DNA of 16,971 nucleotides, from contig JAAZED010000220.1 in the NCBI GenBank assembly GCA_012512465.1, forward strand, positions 1 to 16,971. Direction: 5' to 3'. The translations under genes and the position numbers were made by a program. Origin of the DNA: Oxalobacter sp. (GTDB lineage: Bacteria > Pseudomonadota > Gammaproteobacteria > Burkholderiales > Burkholderiaceae_D). A model generated the notes under the pieces. The model did not search any database, was not told the origin of the DNA, and saw nothing but the letters and a program-made list of their open reading frames with translations. This document shows positions 1 through 6,877 of the stretch, piece after piece. Positions within the stretch are counted from its first letter, which is position 1. Each line of letters begins with the position of its first letter.

Positions 1-882
1 ATTGAGTGCAGTGTCAGGTGAGCGGGGGCAGTCAGCTTGCAGTTCAGCAGGAAAAACAACCGGCTCTCCTTTTTTCCAGCCATGCTGTGCCAGGAAATTG
101 GCGACACTGCCAATGGCGTCAACCGGCGAATGTCGCAGATCAATTTTACCGTCGCCATCAAAATCAACGGCATATTTCCGGATGCTGGAGGGCAAAAATT
201 GAGGCCAGCCTATCGCACCGGCATAAGAGCCTTTCAGGGACATCGGATCGATTCCCCGTTCGGAAGAAAGCAGCAGTGTGCTTTCAAGCTCATTTCTGAA
301 AAGTGCAAGACGGGCGTCCCGTTTCGGGTGTTCGGGATAATCAAAGGCAAGTGTTGCCAGGGCGTCAATGATACGGAAATTGCCCTTGTTTTTACCATAG
401 GTGGTTTCTATGCCGATAATACCGACGACAATTTCAGGAGGAACACCATAAATTTTCTCTGCCTTTTCCAGTGCGTTTTTATGCCGGGCCCAGAATTTCG
501 CACCGGCGGTAATGCGGACGGACTCAATAAAACGGGCACGATAAACCTGCCAGTTTTTCGGCGTGCCTGCCGGAAAGGGCTTGACCCGACGAATGACGGT
601 GGGGTTATGCCGGGCCTGGTTCAGGATGCAGTCCAGATCCTGCTGATCAAATCCGTGACTGCTCGCCATTTCGGCTGAAAATGCGGCAAGTGCCTGATTG
701 AATGCTTCGCTGTTCCTGTGCTTTTTCGCGTCCACGGCTTTGGGGGGATGGCATGACAAGGTAAGGGTGCGGGCAGGAACGGTATCGGCCAGTACCGGTA
801 TTGCCAGTAAAAGGCAGCCCAGAAATAAAATTGCGCGTCTGGGCGCGCAGTGTAAAAAAGAAAAGCAGGATGAGTGTTTCAT
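1..882 (-). CDS. mltB: Lytic murein transglycosylase B, C-terminus cut by window edge
   Basis: The reverse strand reads open from an ATG at 882 to the left edge, giving the first 294 residues. A basic, hydrophobic N-terminus (about residues 14-32, ending VLA before Asp33) looks like a type I Sec signal peptide. A Cys lies inside the hydrophobic core, but the residues before it are a poor lipobox. The catalytic region reads GIIGIETTYGKN, with Glu159 matching the glutamate of the Slt35/MltB family. A Ca-binding EF-hand-like loop, DFDGDGKIDL, lies at 240-249, as in Slt35, and GAIGWPQFLPSS (222-233) is also typical. The enzyme would cleave the MurNAc-GlcNAc bond of periplasmic peptidoglycan, leaving 1,6-anhydro ends. 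The family is usually 340-400 residues, so roughly the last quarter is missing because of the window, not a mutation. It is divergent from the deacetylase genes. The ribosome binding site is weak. Confidence 0.93.
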   Translation of the reverse strand, partial: MKHSSCFSFLHCAPRRAILFLGCLLLAIPVLADTVPARTLTLSCHPPKAVDAKKHRNSEAFNQALAAFSAEMASSHGFDQQDLDCILNQARHNPTVIRRVKPFPAGTPKNWQVYRARFIESVRITAGAKFWARHKNALEKAEKIYGVPPEIVVGIIGIETTYGKNKGNFRIIDALATLAFDYPEHPKRDARLALFRNELESTLLLSSERGIDPMSLKGSYAGAIGWPQFLPSSIRKYAVDFDGDGKIDLRHSPVDAIGSVANFLAQHGWKKGEPVVFPAELQADCPRSPDTALN

Positions 883-909
883 GCTGTTGATTTTCCGTCC
901 GGGGACTTG

Positions 910-915
910 AGTATA
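910..915 (-). promoter_or_regulatory. Candidate -10 element for mltB
   Basis: The reverse strand reads TATACT here, five of six matches to the sigma70 -10 consensus, about 28 bases upstream of the mltB start codon. No good -35 hexamer stands 16-18 bases further upstream, where an inverted repeat begins instead. The assignment rests on the -10 match and its position only. Confidence 0.3.
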
Positions 916-939
916 GCCTAAAAAGAATCGATCTTTGTT

Positions 940-971
940 GTTGCCATGACAGGTAACACAGTCATGGCAAC
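940..971. repeat. Perfect 11-bp inverted repeat in divergent intergenic region
   Basis: GTTGCCATGAC (940-950) and GTCATGGCAAC (961-971) are exact reverse complements separated by ten bases. The repeat lies between mltB (minus) and the first deacetylase gene (plus), just upstream of a TATACT on the minus strand (910-915) and of a TAAACT on the plus strand (982-987). No T-run follows on either strand, so it is not a standard intrinsic terminator. An operator for a dimeric regulator, or a hairpin in a leader RNA, are the reasonable readings. The rest of the 151-bp gap shows nothing else clear. Confidence 0.6.
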
Positions 972-1033
972 CAATTTCCGCTAAACTGTCTGCATTTCAG
1001 GCATGGTTCGACAGGACGGCAGATATTCTGGTT

Positions 1034-1966
1034 ATGACAACGGCTATTTACACCCACCCTGACTGTAAAAAACATGAAATGGGCGCCTACCATCCCGAAA
1101 GTCCTGCGCGTATTGAGGTCATTGAGGAACGGCTCGCAGAAAGCGGAACCGACCGTTTTTTGCTTTTCAGGGAAGCGCCTCTGGCTGATGTGAGTGATAT
1201 TGCGCGGGTGCATTCCCCCACATCGATCAATCTGGTGAAGGATTATCATCCAAAAATACCCGGGCAGTATTTTTCCGTCGATGCTGATACACTGTTAAAC
1301 CGGTATTCGTGGCAGGCTGCCTTAAGGGCTGCCGGCGCGGCTGTTGCTGCAACCCGCGCGGTGATTGAGGAAGAAATCAGCAACGCCTTCTGTCTTGTGC
1401 GACCGATAGGACATCATGCGAGGCTGCACACCCCGATGGGGTTTTGTGTTTTCAACAATGTGGCGATTGCGGCAAGATATGCCATTGATGTGTGCGGGCT
1501 GAAAAAAGTTGCGATTGTGGATTTTGATGTGCACCATGGCAACGGCACGGAAGAAGCGTTTTCAAAAGAGCCCCGGGTCATGATGACCAGTTTTTTCCAG
1601 AGCCCGTTTTATCCTTATACCCGCACCGATAAGACGCTGCCGAATATGGTGAATATTCCGGTGCCGTCGGGAACTGAAGGGGATGCCGTGCGGGACCTGG
1701 TCCTGGCAAAATGGTTGCCGGCACTGCATGATTTTGCACCGGAAATGCTTTTTGTCTCGGCGGGTTTTGATGCACACAAGGATGATTCGGTTGGTGGCAT
1801 GAGGCTGGTGGAAGCCGATTATATCTGGTTGACGCAGCAGATCATGGCGGTGGCGAAACAGCATGCCCGCGGCCGCCTTGTCAGTTTTCTTGAGGGGGGG
1901 TACAGTCGCACGGCACTGGCTAAAAGTGCCGTGGCGCATATCCGCACACTGGCCGGACTTGATTGA
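1034..1966 (+). CDS. Histone deacetylase family protein, first tandem copy
   Basis: This is a 310-residue protein of the arginase-fold HDAC/acetylpolyamine amidohydrolase superfamily, cytoplasmic, with no signal peptide. Such enzymes hydrolyse acetyl-amide bonds on lysine side chains, polyamines or small molecules using zinc; the substrate here cannot be told. The active-site set is complete: the His pair in RPIGHH (127-128), predicted zinc ligands Asp165 and His167 in DFDVHHGNGT and Asp246 in SAGFDAHKDD, and Tyr290 in LEGGY. The length is normal for bacterial class II-like members. A closely related copy begins 15 bases after the stop, and the two are probably co-transcribed with rbgA. The ribosome binding site is weak. 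After the His pair this copy has ARLHTPMGFC, where its neighbour has STASEAMGFC, so the pocket rim differs between the two. Confidence 0.92.
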   Translation: MTTAIYTHPDCKKHEMGAYHPESPARIEVIEERLAESGTDRFLLFREAPLADVSDIARVHSPTSINLVKDYHPKIPGQYFSVDADTLLNRYSWQAALRAAGAAVAATRAVIEEEISNAFCLVRPIGHHARLHTPMGFCVFNNVAIAARYAIDVCGLKKVAIVDFDVHHGNGTEEAFSKEPRVMMTSFFQSPFYPYTRTDKTLPNMVNIPVPSGTEGDAVRDLVLAKWLPALHDFAPEMLFVSAGFDAHKDDSVGGMRLVEADYIWLTQQIMAVAKQHARGRLVSFLEGGYSRTALAKSAVAHIRTLAGLD

Positions 1967-1981
1967 TTTGGGAGTCACTTT

Positions 1982-2914
1982 ATGACAACAGCCTTATACA
2001 CGCATCCACTTTGTCTCAAACACGAAATGGGTGAATACCATCCGGAAAAGCCGGCCAGAATCCATGCCATCCAGGATATGCTGGTTTCCAGCGGAACCGC
2101 GCAGTATCTTGATTTCAGGGAAGCGCCTGAAGCGGCGGTGGAAGATATTGCCCGTGCGCATGTGGCGGATATGATTTCGGATGCCAGGGACAATATCCCG
2201 AAAGAGGGGGAATATTATCCTTTAAGCGGCACGCTTTTAAATGCCTACAGTTGGAAGGCTGCCTTGCGCTCCACGGGCGCGGCAGTAGCGGCAACTGATG
2301 CGGTGCTGAAGGGAGAAATCGACAATGCGTTTTGTCTGGTGAGGCCAATAGGACATCATTCCACCGCCAGCGAGGCCATGGGATTTTGTGTTTTTAACAA
2401 TGTTGCTGTTGCGGCAATGCGGGCAATCAAGGTGCATGGCCTTGAACGTGTCGCCATCGTCGATACGGATGTGCATCATGGTAACGGGACAGAAGCCATT
2501 TTTGCCCATGAGCCGCGGGTAATGATGGTGAGCTATTACCAGGAATACCTTTACCCTTTTTCCGGCAATGAACGCCAGCGCAAGCATATGGTCAATGTCG
2601 GGGTGCCATCAGGAACAGATGGCACGGTGATCCGGCAGGTGGTGACGGAAAAGTGGCTGCCCGCATTGCATGAGCACCGTCCGGAGATGATCTTTATTTC
2701 TGCGGGTTTTGATGCGCACAAAGATGATCCGCTGGGCGGGATGCAGCTGGTTGAAGATGATTATGCCTGGATTACCCGGCAGATCATGGATGTGGCCAAT
2801 GAACATGCAAAAGGACGTATCGTCAGCTTCATGGAAGGGGGCTACAATCTGGAGGCGCTGGCAGCCAGTGCCGTTGCTCATATCCGGACGCTGGCCGGAC
2901 TGGAACGGGGATAA
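1982..2914 (+). CDS. Histone deacetylase family protein, second tandem copy
   Basis: This 310-residue paralogue of the preceding gene shares long identical stretches around the catalytic motifs, and both have AVAHIRTLAGL near the C-terminus. The active-site residues are His125 and His126, Asp163 and His165 (DTDVHHGNGT), Asp244 (SAGFDAHKDD) and Tyr288 (MEGGY), so it should be a zinc-dependent amidohydrolase or deacetylase. A GGGAG ribosome binding site stands about eight bases before the ATG. It follows its twin by 15 bases and precedes rbgA by two, which indicates one transcript. The copies differ in the loop after the His pair, in the Asp-x-Asp motif (Phe in copy one, Thr here), and in the segment near residues 185-200 (SYYQEYLYPF here, SFFQSPFYPY there). 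This points to an old duplication with separate substrates or regulation. The substrate is unknown. Confidence 0.92.
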   Translation: MTTALYTHPLCLKHEMGEYHPEKPARIHAIQDMLVSSGTAQYLDFREAPEAAVEDIARAHVADMISDARDNIPKEGEYYPLSGTLLNAYSWKAALRSTGAAVAATDAVLKGEIDNAFCLVRPIGHHSTASEAMGFCVFNNVAVAAMRAIKVHGLERVAIVDTDVHHGNGTEAIFAHEPRVMMVSYYQEYLYPFSGNERQRKHMVNVGVPSGTDGTVIRQVVTEKWLPALHEHRPEMIFISAGFDAHKDDPLGGMQLVEDDYAWITRQIMDVANEHAKGRIVSFMEGGYNLEALAASAVAHIRTLAGLERG

Positions 2915-2916
2915 CC

Positions 2917-3846
2917 ATGTCATCGATACAATGGTTTCCCGGGCACATGAACGCCGCTCGCAAAAAAGCGGCGGAAACCATGAAAACAACCGACCTGGTA
3001 ATCGAGGTGCTGGATGCCCGTATTCCCAGGGCAAGCTGTAACCCGATGGTGGAAGAGCTGCGCCTTTTCCGGCAGCGCCCGTCTCTGAAAATCCTGAATA
3101 AGAGCGATCTTGCTGATCCCGCCGTCACGAAGGAGTGGATTGCTTTTTTTGAAAAAGAAAACCAGACCCATGCCGTGGCAATCAGTACGAAAAATCCGGC
3201 AGAGGTTGCAAGAATCCCTGCGCTTTGCCAGGAAATTGTGCCAAACCGGGGGGAGGCATCCAAGCCGCTTCGCATGATGATCATGGGGATTCCGAATGTG
3301 GGCAAATCCACCCTGATGAACATGCTGCTGAAACGCAGGGTCGCTGCTGTGGGCGATGTGCCTGCGGTTACAAAGTCCCAGCAGCGCCTGTATTTGAACA
3401 AGGGGATGATCCTGATCGATACGCCGGGGATGCTTTGGCCGAAAATCCATTATCCCAGTGATGGGCTGATGCTGGCAGCCAGCCATGCGGTTGGTGTCAA
3501 TGCCCTGATTGAAGAGGAAGTGGCTGTTTTTCTGGCAGAGATATTGCTGGCCCGTTATCCGGCATTGCTGGCGGCACGTTACGGGATGGAAACCGCGGGA
3601 GCGGATGGTTTTGATGTGATTGAAGGCGTCGCGAAAAGAAGGGGTTTTCGGGTGAAAGGCGGGGATGCGGATGTGGAAAAAGCATCCCACGTTTTACTGA
3701 ATGACTATCGCAGCGGGGCGCTGGGGCGCATCAGCCTGGAGTCACCGGAAACCAGAAACGCCATGATGACCGCATTTGACGCAGAACAGGAAAAAGAGAG
3801 GAGCGCGCGGGAACAAAAGGCACTCTCCGGGAACCTTGCGGATTGA
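2917..3846 (+). CDS. rbgA: Ribosome biogenesis GTPase YlqF/RbgA
   Basis: This is a 309-residue circularly permuted GTPase. The G motifs run in the order G4 (NKSD, 61-64), G5-like (ISTKN, 89-93), G1 (GIPNVGKST, 124-132), G2 (Thr152 in PAVTKSQ) and G3 (DTPG, 168-171), which is diagnostic of the YlqF/YawG group. The N-terminal WFPGHM is typical of YlqF. In Bacillus, RbgA acts in late assembly of the large ribosomal subunit; that role is inferred here by family. The C-terminal region, after about residue 180, matches the helical RNA-binding part of the family. The ATG lies two bases after the second deacetylase stop, with GGAACGGGG just before it. This suggests translational coupling to the deacetylase genes, though no functional link is obvious. 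Confidence 0.9.
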   Translation: MSSIQWFPGHMNAARKKAAETMKTTDLVIEVLDARIPRASCNPMVEELRLFRQRPSLKILNKSDLADPAVTKEWIAFFEKENQTHAVAISTKNPAEVARIPALCQEIVPNRGEASKPLRMMIMGIPNVGKSTLMNMLLKRRVAAVGDVPAVTKSQQRLYLNKGMILIDTPGMLWPKIHYPSDGLMLAASHAVGVNALIEEEVAVFLAEILLARYPALLAARYGMETAGADGFDVIEGVAKRRGFRVKGGDADVEKASHVLLNDYRSGALGRISLESPETRNAMMTAFDAEQEKERSAREQKALSGNLAD

Positions 3847-3902
3847 AAGGGCACAAAAGTGTCGGTACAGGATAAAATAACTTCTTTTCATTCAGAGATT
3901 GC

Positions 3903-4631
3903 ATGAAACCCATTGCGCCAGGCACTGTTATTTTCCATCGCTATCGCGGCTATGGTGTGCTGACAGCCGTCAACCTGCTGACAGGCTGGGTCTCAGCCCG
4001 TTTTGGCAGCGAACGGAAATGCCTGGACTTAAATCTCTCAACGGATGAGGTACAGCATGCTGATGGTGAGCCGATCCTTTTTCGCCGGGAAGCGCCGGAC
4101 CGCATGCCGCATGCGCGCCTGATGGATATGGTCAGACAGTTGCACACCGCCGGGTACCAGCGCCTTTATCTCCATTCCTGGCCGCAGCCTTCCGGGATGC
4201 ACTGGCGCTGGCATTTATTTACCGGCACGCGCAACTGGGTGCAGCGTCCCTGGCGTGAAGGCTGGTATGGCTCCGGGGGAGACTATATTTTCAATCCCGT
4301 GATGGGGTGGGGGGATCTGCCTGGCGCGACAACCGAAGACCTCATTGAGGCGCTCGCGCGGTTTGACCCAGAAGGACTGGCCCAGGCGCTGGGAGAGGAT
4401 GAGGAGCATGCCGTCTGGTTTGCGGCAGTTTGCGATATGCTGTTACCGGGCTATATGTATAGCCTCAATGCGATTCCTGGTGACGGCGTCATCTTCCCGG
4501 AGTCGGTTCCTGTCCATCCTGTCAGGCAGAGCCTGCCCGGGTATGCTGGGCCGGCATTGCCCTGGCCTCCCGGCTGGAAAAGGCTGTTCCAGAAAGCGCG
4601 TTTTTCCGGCCAGCATTTCTTTCTTGTTTAA
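3903..4631 (+). CDS. Conserved-looking tryptophan-rich protein of unknown function
   Basis: I do not recognise this family. The 242-residue protein has no signal peptide or membrane segment and is probably cytoplasmic. Residues 1-60 are rich in beta-prone and Gly/Val/Tyr positions (PGTVIFHRYRGYGVL, then a Gly-Trp-Val turn) and could form a small SH3-like barrel; that is inference. A middle section (about 85-140) is packed with aromatics: LYLHSW, MHWRWHLFTG, NWVQRPW, GWYGSGGDYIF and MGWGDL. About eleven tryptophans occur in 242 residues, which is very high. A helical, acidic part follows (about 143-180), then a Pro/Gly-rich tail. It lies 56 bases after rbgA and 23 before the asparaginase-like gene on the same strand, so it may share their transcript. 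GAG about seven bases before the ATG could serve as ribosome binding site. Codon use looks like that of its neighbours. Confidence 0.75.
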   Translation: MKPIAPGTVIFHRYRGYGVLTAVNLLTGWVSARFGSERKCLDLNLSTDEVQHADGEPILFRREAPDRMPHARLMDMVRQLHTAGYQRLYLHSWPQPSGMHWRWHLFTGTRNWVQRPWREGWYGSGGDYIFNPVMGWGDLPGATTEDLIEALARFDPEGLAQALGEDEEHAVWFAAVCDMLLPGYMYSLNAIPGDGVIFPESVPVHPVRQSLPGYAGPALPWPPGWKRLFQKARFSGQHFFLV

Positions 4632-4654
4632 CGCCTGCTGACGAAAGGTTCTCT

Positions 4655-5143
4655 ATGGCTGTACGTATCATTGCCACCGGTGGTACCTTTGACAAGCAAT
4701 ACAATCCCATTGACGGGACACTGGGCTTTGAGAAAAGCCAGGTCCCGCAGATGCTGGAACAGGGGCGTGTTCATGCGCCTTTTGTTTTTGAAGCCCTGCC
4801 GCTCCTTGATTCGCTGGATATGACCGATACGGATCGGGAGCGTGTGCTTCATGCCTGCCAGCAGGCCCCGGAAGACAGGATTCTGATTATCCACGGAACA
4901 GACACCATGCAGGAAACCGCGCTGGTGCTGGCCCTTGCATCACTGGAAAAAACAATCGTGCTGACTGGGGCCATGATTCCTTATGCCGTTTCCGGGTCCG
5001 ATGCGTTTTTCAATCTCGGCTATGCCTTTGGTGTGGTCCGGTTGCTTGAGCCGGATGTCTATATCGCCATGAATGGCCGGTTATTCAGGTGGGACGATGT
5101 CAGAAAAGACCGTGCCAGAGGGGTTTTCGAAACAGACAGCTGA
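4655..5143 (+). CDS. Single-domain asparaginase-like protein
   Basis: The 162 residues match only the N-terminal domain of the bacterial L-asparaginase family (usually about 330 residues). The nucleophile motif ATGGT is at 7-11 with Thr11 in the catalytic position, DSLDMTD (52-58) fits the substrate-binding Ser-x-x-Met motif, and HGTDTMQET (80-88) carries the second catalytic Thr82-Asp83 pair. TGAMIP (104-109) is also typical. The lysine equivalent to E. coli AnsB Lys162 cannot be aligned confidently, and the C-terminal domain that contributes to the neighbouring subunit's active site is absent. The gene ends in a clean stop with no remnant of a second domain in the 74 bases after it, so it looks like a natural short form, not a recent truncation. 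An AAAGG ribosome binding site is well placed. Asparagine hydrolysis is possible but unproven. Confidence 0.82.
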   Translation: MAVRIIATGGTFDKQYNPIDGTLGFEKSQVPQMLEQGRVHAPFVFEALPLLDSLDMTDTDRERVLHACQQAPEDRILIIHGTDTMQETALVLALASLEKTIVLTGAMIPYAVSGSDAFFNLGYAFGVVRLLEPDVYIAMNGRLFRWDDVRKDRARGVFETDS

Positions 5144-5155
5144 GTCTTTCGTTTG

Positions 5156-5177
5156 AGCGGAGTATTACCCGCTTTTT
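5156..5177 (+). terminator. Weak intrinsic terminator after the asparaginase-like gene
   Basis: AGCGG (5156-5160) and CCGCT (5169-5173) pair around an eight-base loop and run straight into a stretch of five T (5173-5177). The stem is only five pairs, extendable by one G-U pair, so it would be a partial terminator at best. It stands 12 bases after the asparaginase-like stop and before glmU. Confidence 0.4.
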
Positions 5178-5204
5178 ACAGAATGGCATTTTATTGATTT
5201 TATT
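5175..5204 (+). promoter_or_regulatory. Candidate glmU promoter
   Basis: TTTACA (5175-5180, five of six -35 matches) is followed after 18 bases by TTTATT (5199-5204), or after 17 by TTTTAT. The -10 match is mediocre. It lies just upstream of the glmU ATG and overlaps the T-run of the weak terminator, which would let glmU be transcribed independently of the genes before it. Confidence 0.3.
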
Positions 5205-5217
5205 TCACGGTATTCCT

Positions 5218-6576
5218 ATGAACGTCGTTATTCTCGCAGCAGGTATGGGCAAACGCATGCATTCCAGCCTGCCAAAGGTGCTTCACCAGCTGGCCGGCAA
5301 GCCGCTTTTAGGCCATGTTATTGATACGGCTCGTCTTCTTTCTCCTTTAAGCATCAATGTGGTCTACGGGCATGGCGGCGATGCGGTGATCAAGGCTTTT
5401 CCGGCATCTGATCTTAACTTTGCCTTGCAGGAGCCTCAATTGGGAACGGGACATGCGGTAATGCAGGCGCTGCCTCACCTGGATGAATCACAGCCAACAC
5501 TGATTCTTTATGGGGATGTGCCGCTGATTACGGCGACAACACTCAGAAAACTGGTGGCAGAAGCGGGAGCTGACCGGTTTGCGATTCTGACAGTCGATCT
5601 GCCGGACCCGACGGGGCTTGGCCGGATCGTGCGGGAAAACGGGGCAATTACCCGTATTGTCGAGCAAAAAGATGCCAATGAGGCGGAGCTGAAAATCAGC
5701 GAAATCAATGCCGGTATCATGATCGTGCCGACGGGAAAGCTGAAAGCATGGCTGGCCGCGCTTTCCAATGACAATGCGCAGAAGGAATATTACCTGACGG
5801 ATATCGTGGCGGCAGCCGTGGCAGAAGGCGTGCCTGTCATGTCGGCCCAGCCTGACCATGTATGGGAAATTCTGGGGATCAACAACAAAAAACAGCTTGC
5901 CGAACTGGAGCGGATACATCAGCGCAATGTGGCTGACGCCCTCATGGAACAGGGCGTGATGCTGGCAGATCCTTCGCGTCTGGATGTGCGTGGCTCACTG
6001 CAGTGTGGCCGGGATGTCTTCATTGATGTCAATTGTGTTTTTGAAGGTAATGTGGTGCTGGGTGAGAATGTTTCCATCGGTCCGAATTGCTATGTCCGGG
6101 AGTCTGCGATTAATGATGGCGTGGAGATTCGCCCATTCTGTCATATTGATGGAGCCGTTATCGGTGCGGACTCCATTATCGGACCTTATGCCCGCCTTCG
6201 TCCGGGCGCGGATCTTGGCGAAGAAGTCCATATCGGCAATTTTGTCGAGATCAAGAACAGCCGTGTTGCGGCCCAAAGCAAGGCCAGCCATCTGGCCTAT
6301 GTCGGGGATTCGACGGTTGGCAGTCGTGTCAATATTGGCGCAGGCACCATTACCTGCAATTATGATGGTGCCAACAAGCATGAAACCGTTATTGAGGATG
6401 ATGCCTTTATCGGCACCAATTGTGAACTGGTCGCGCCGGTGAGGGTAGGGGCCGGTGCAACGGTGGGGGCAGGTACCACCCTGACAAAAGATGCGCCGCC
6501 ACACTCATTGACTGTATCCCGCAGCAAACAGACATTTATTTCAGACTGGAAGCGTCCGGCCAAACCAAAAACCTGA
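5218..6576 (+). CDS. glmU: Bifunctional UDP-GlcNAc pyrophosphorylase / GlcN-1-P acetyltransferase
   Basis: The 452-residue protein makes UDP-N-acetylglucosamine in two steps in the cytoplasm: acetylation of glucosamine-1-phosphate by its C-terminal domain, then uridylyl transfer by its N-terminal domain. The nucleotidyltransferase signature [19 protein letters not shown] begins at residue 6, and YGDVPLI lies near residue 100. The left-handed beta-helix of hexapeptide repeats covers about 250-430 and includes [11 protein letters not shown] with the catalytic His at residue 358, and [13 protein letters not shown]. The ATG at 5218 is chosen because MNVVILAAG is the standard GlmU N-terminus and gives the usual length; upstream in-frame ATGs would overlap the asparaginase-like gene and add unrelated sequence. 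The ribosome binding site is poor. GlmU normally sits with glmS; glmS is not downstream here. Confidence 0.97.
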   Translation: MNVVILAAGMGKRMHSSLPKVLHQLAGKPLLGHVIDTARLLSPLSINVVYGHGGDAVIKAFPASDLNFALQEPQLGTGHAVMQALPHLDESQPTLILYGDVPLITATTLRKLVAEAGADRFAILTVDLPDPTGLGRIVRENGAITRIVEQKDANEAELKISEINAGIMIVPTGKLKAWLAALSNDNAQKEYYLTDIVAAAVAEGVPVMSAQPDHVWEILGINNKKQLAELERIHQRNVADALMEQGVMLADPSRLDVRGSLQCGRDVFIDVNCVFEGNVVLGENVSIGPNCYVRESAINDGVEIRPFCHIDGAVIGADSIIGPYARLRPGADLGEEVHIGNFVEIKNSRVAAQSKASHLAYVGDSTVGSRVNIGAGTITCNYDGANKHETVIEDDAFIGTNCELVAPVRVGAGATVGAGTTLTKDAPPHSLTVSRSKQTFISDWKRPAKPKT

Positions 6577-6877
6577 AATTTCATGCCTTCTTGACCCGCC
6601 GCAGGGAACGGATTCCTGCCTGTGACACGATGCTGTTTGGCTGTCGTCTGAACGAAGTACGGGAGAAATCATTTTTTATCCGGCTTTTCATGCTTTGAGG
6701 CAATTTTTATCATTGCTTTATCACATCCCAGTGTGTAGTATTAATTCACTAAGCATGACTTCGTTGTGTTTACAGTCTGTCAATACGAAGAGACATCGAT
6801 TCACCATTGCCTGAACATTGCTGTTTTGGTTTTAATGTTGCATGCAGGAGACCAGGCACCAGGAACGAAAGGAAACT
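6577..6877 (+). promoter_or_regulatory. 301-bp non-coding region upstream of phosphoketolase
   Basis: No convincing gene lies here. Two sigma70-like promoters are visible on the plus strand: TTGCTT-16-TAGTAT (6714-6741) and TTGCCT-18-TTTAAT (6807-6836); the second would start the RNA near 6843, giving a leader of about 35 bases. A hairpin at 6601-6619 (GCAGG-G-AA pairing with TTCCTGC) follows glmU but lacks a T-run. A small inverted repeat, CTTCGT (6759-6764) and ACGAAG (6785-6790), lies between the two candidate promoters and could bind a regulator. The region is AT-richer than the flanking genes, as expected for a promoter region. Confidence 0.4.

Noticed and set aside
37..678. Long plus-strand open frame of 213 codons.
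   Set aside because: It is a shadow of mltB, whose reverse-strand translation carries a signal peptide, catalytic Glu and EF-hand-like loop.
2920..3690. Long minus-strand frame of 256 codons.
   Set aside because: It is antisense to rbgA, which has all five GTPase motifs; the reverse product is His/Arg/Pro-rich and resembles no family.
5089..5217. N-terminal extension of glmU starting at 5089.
   Set aside because: It overlaps the end of the asparaginase-like gene in another frame, and the added residues match nothing in Glm[10 protein letters not shown] at 5218 is the normal N-terminus.
6601..6619. Hairpin after glmU as an intrinsic terminator.
   Set aside because: The stem has a bulge and no T-run follows, so it is not supported as a terminator.
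6842..6877. Upstream phosphoketolase start at 6842.
   Set aside because: It has no ribosome binding site and adds a basic, non-family segment, whereas 6878 has GAAAGGA at four bases.
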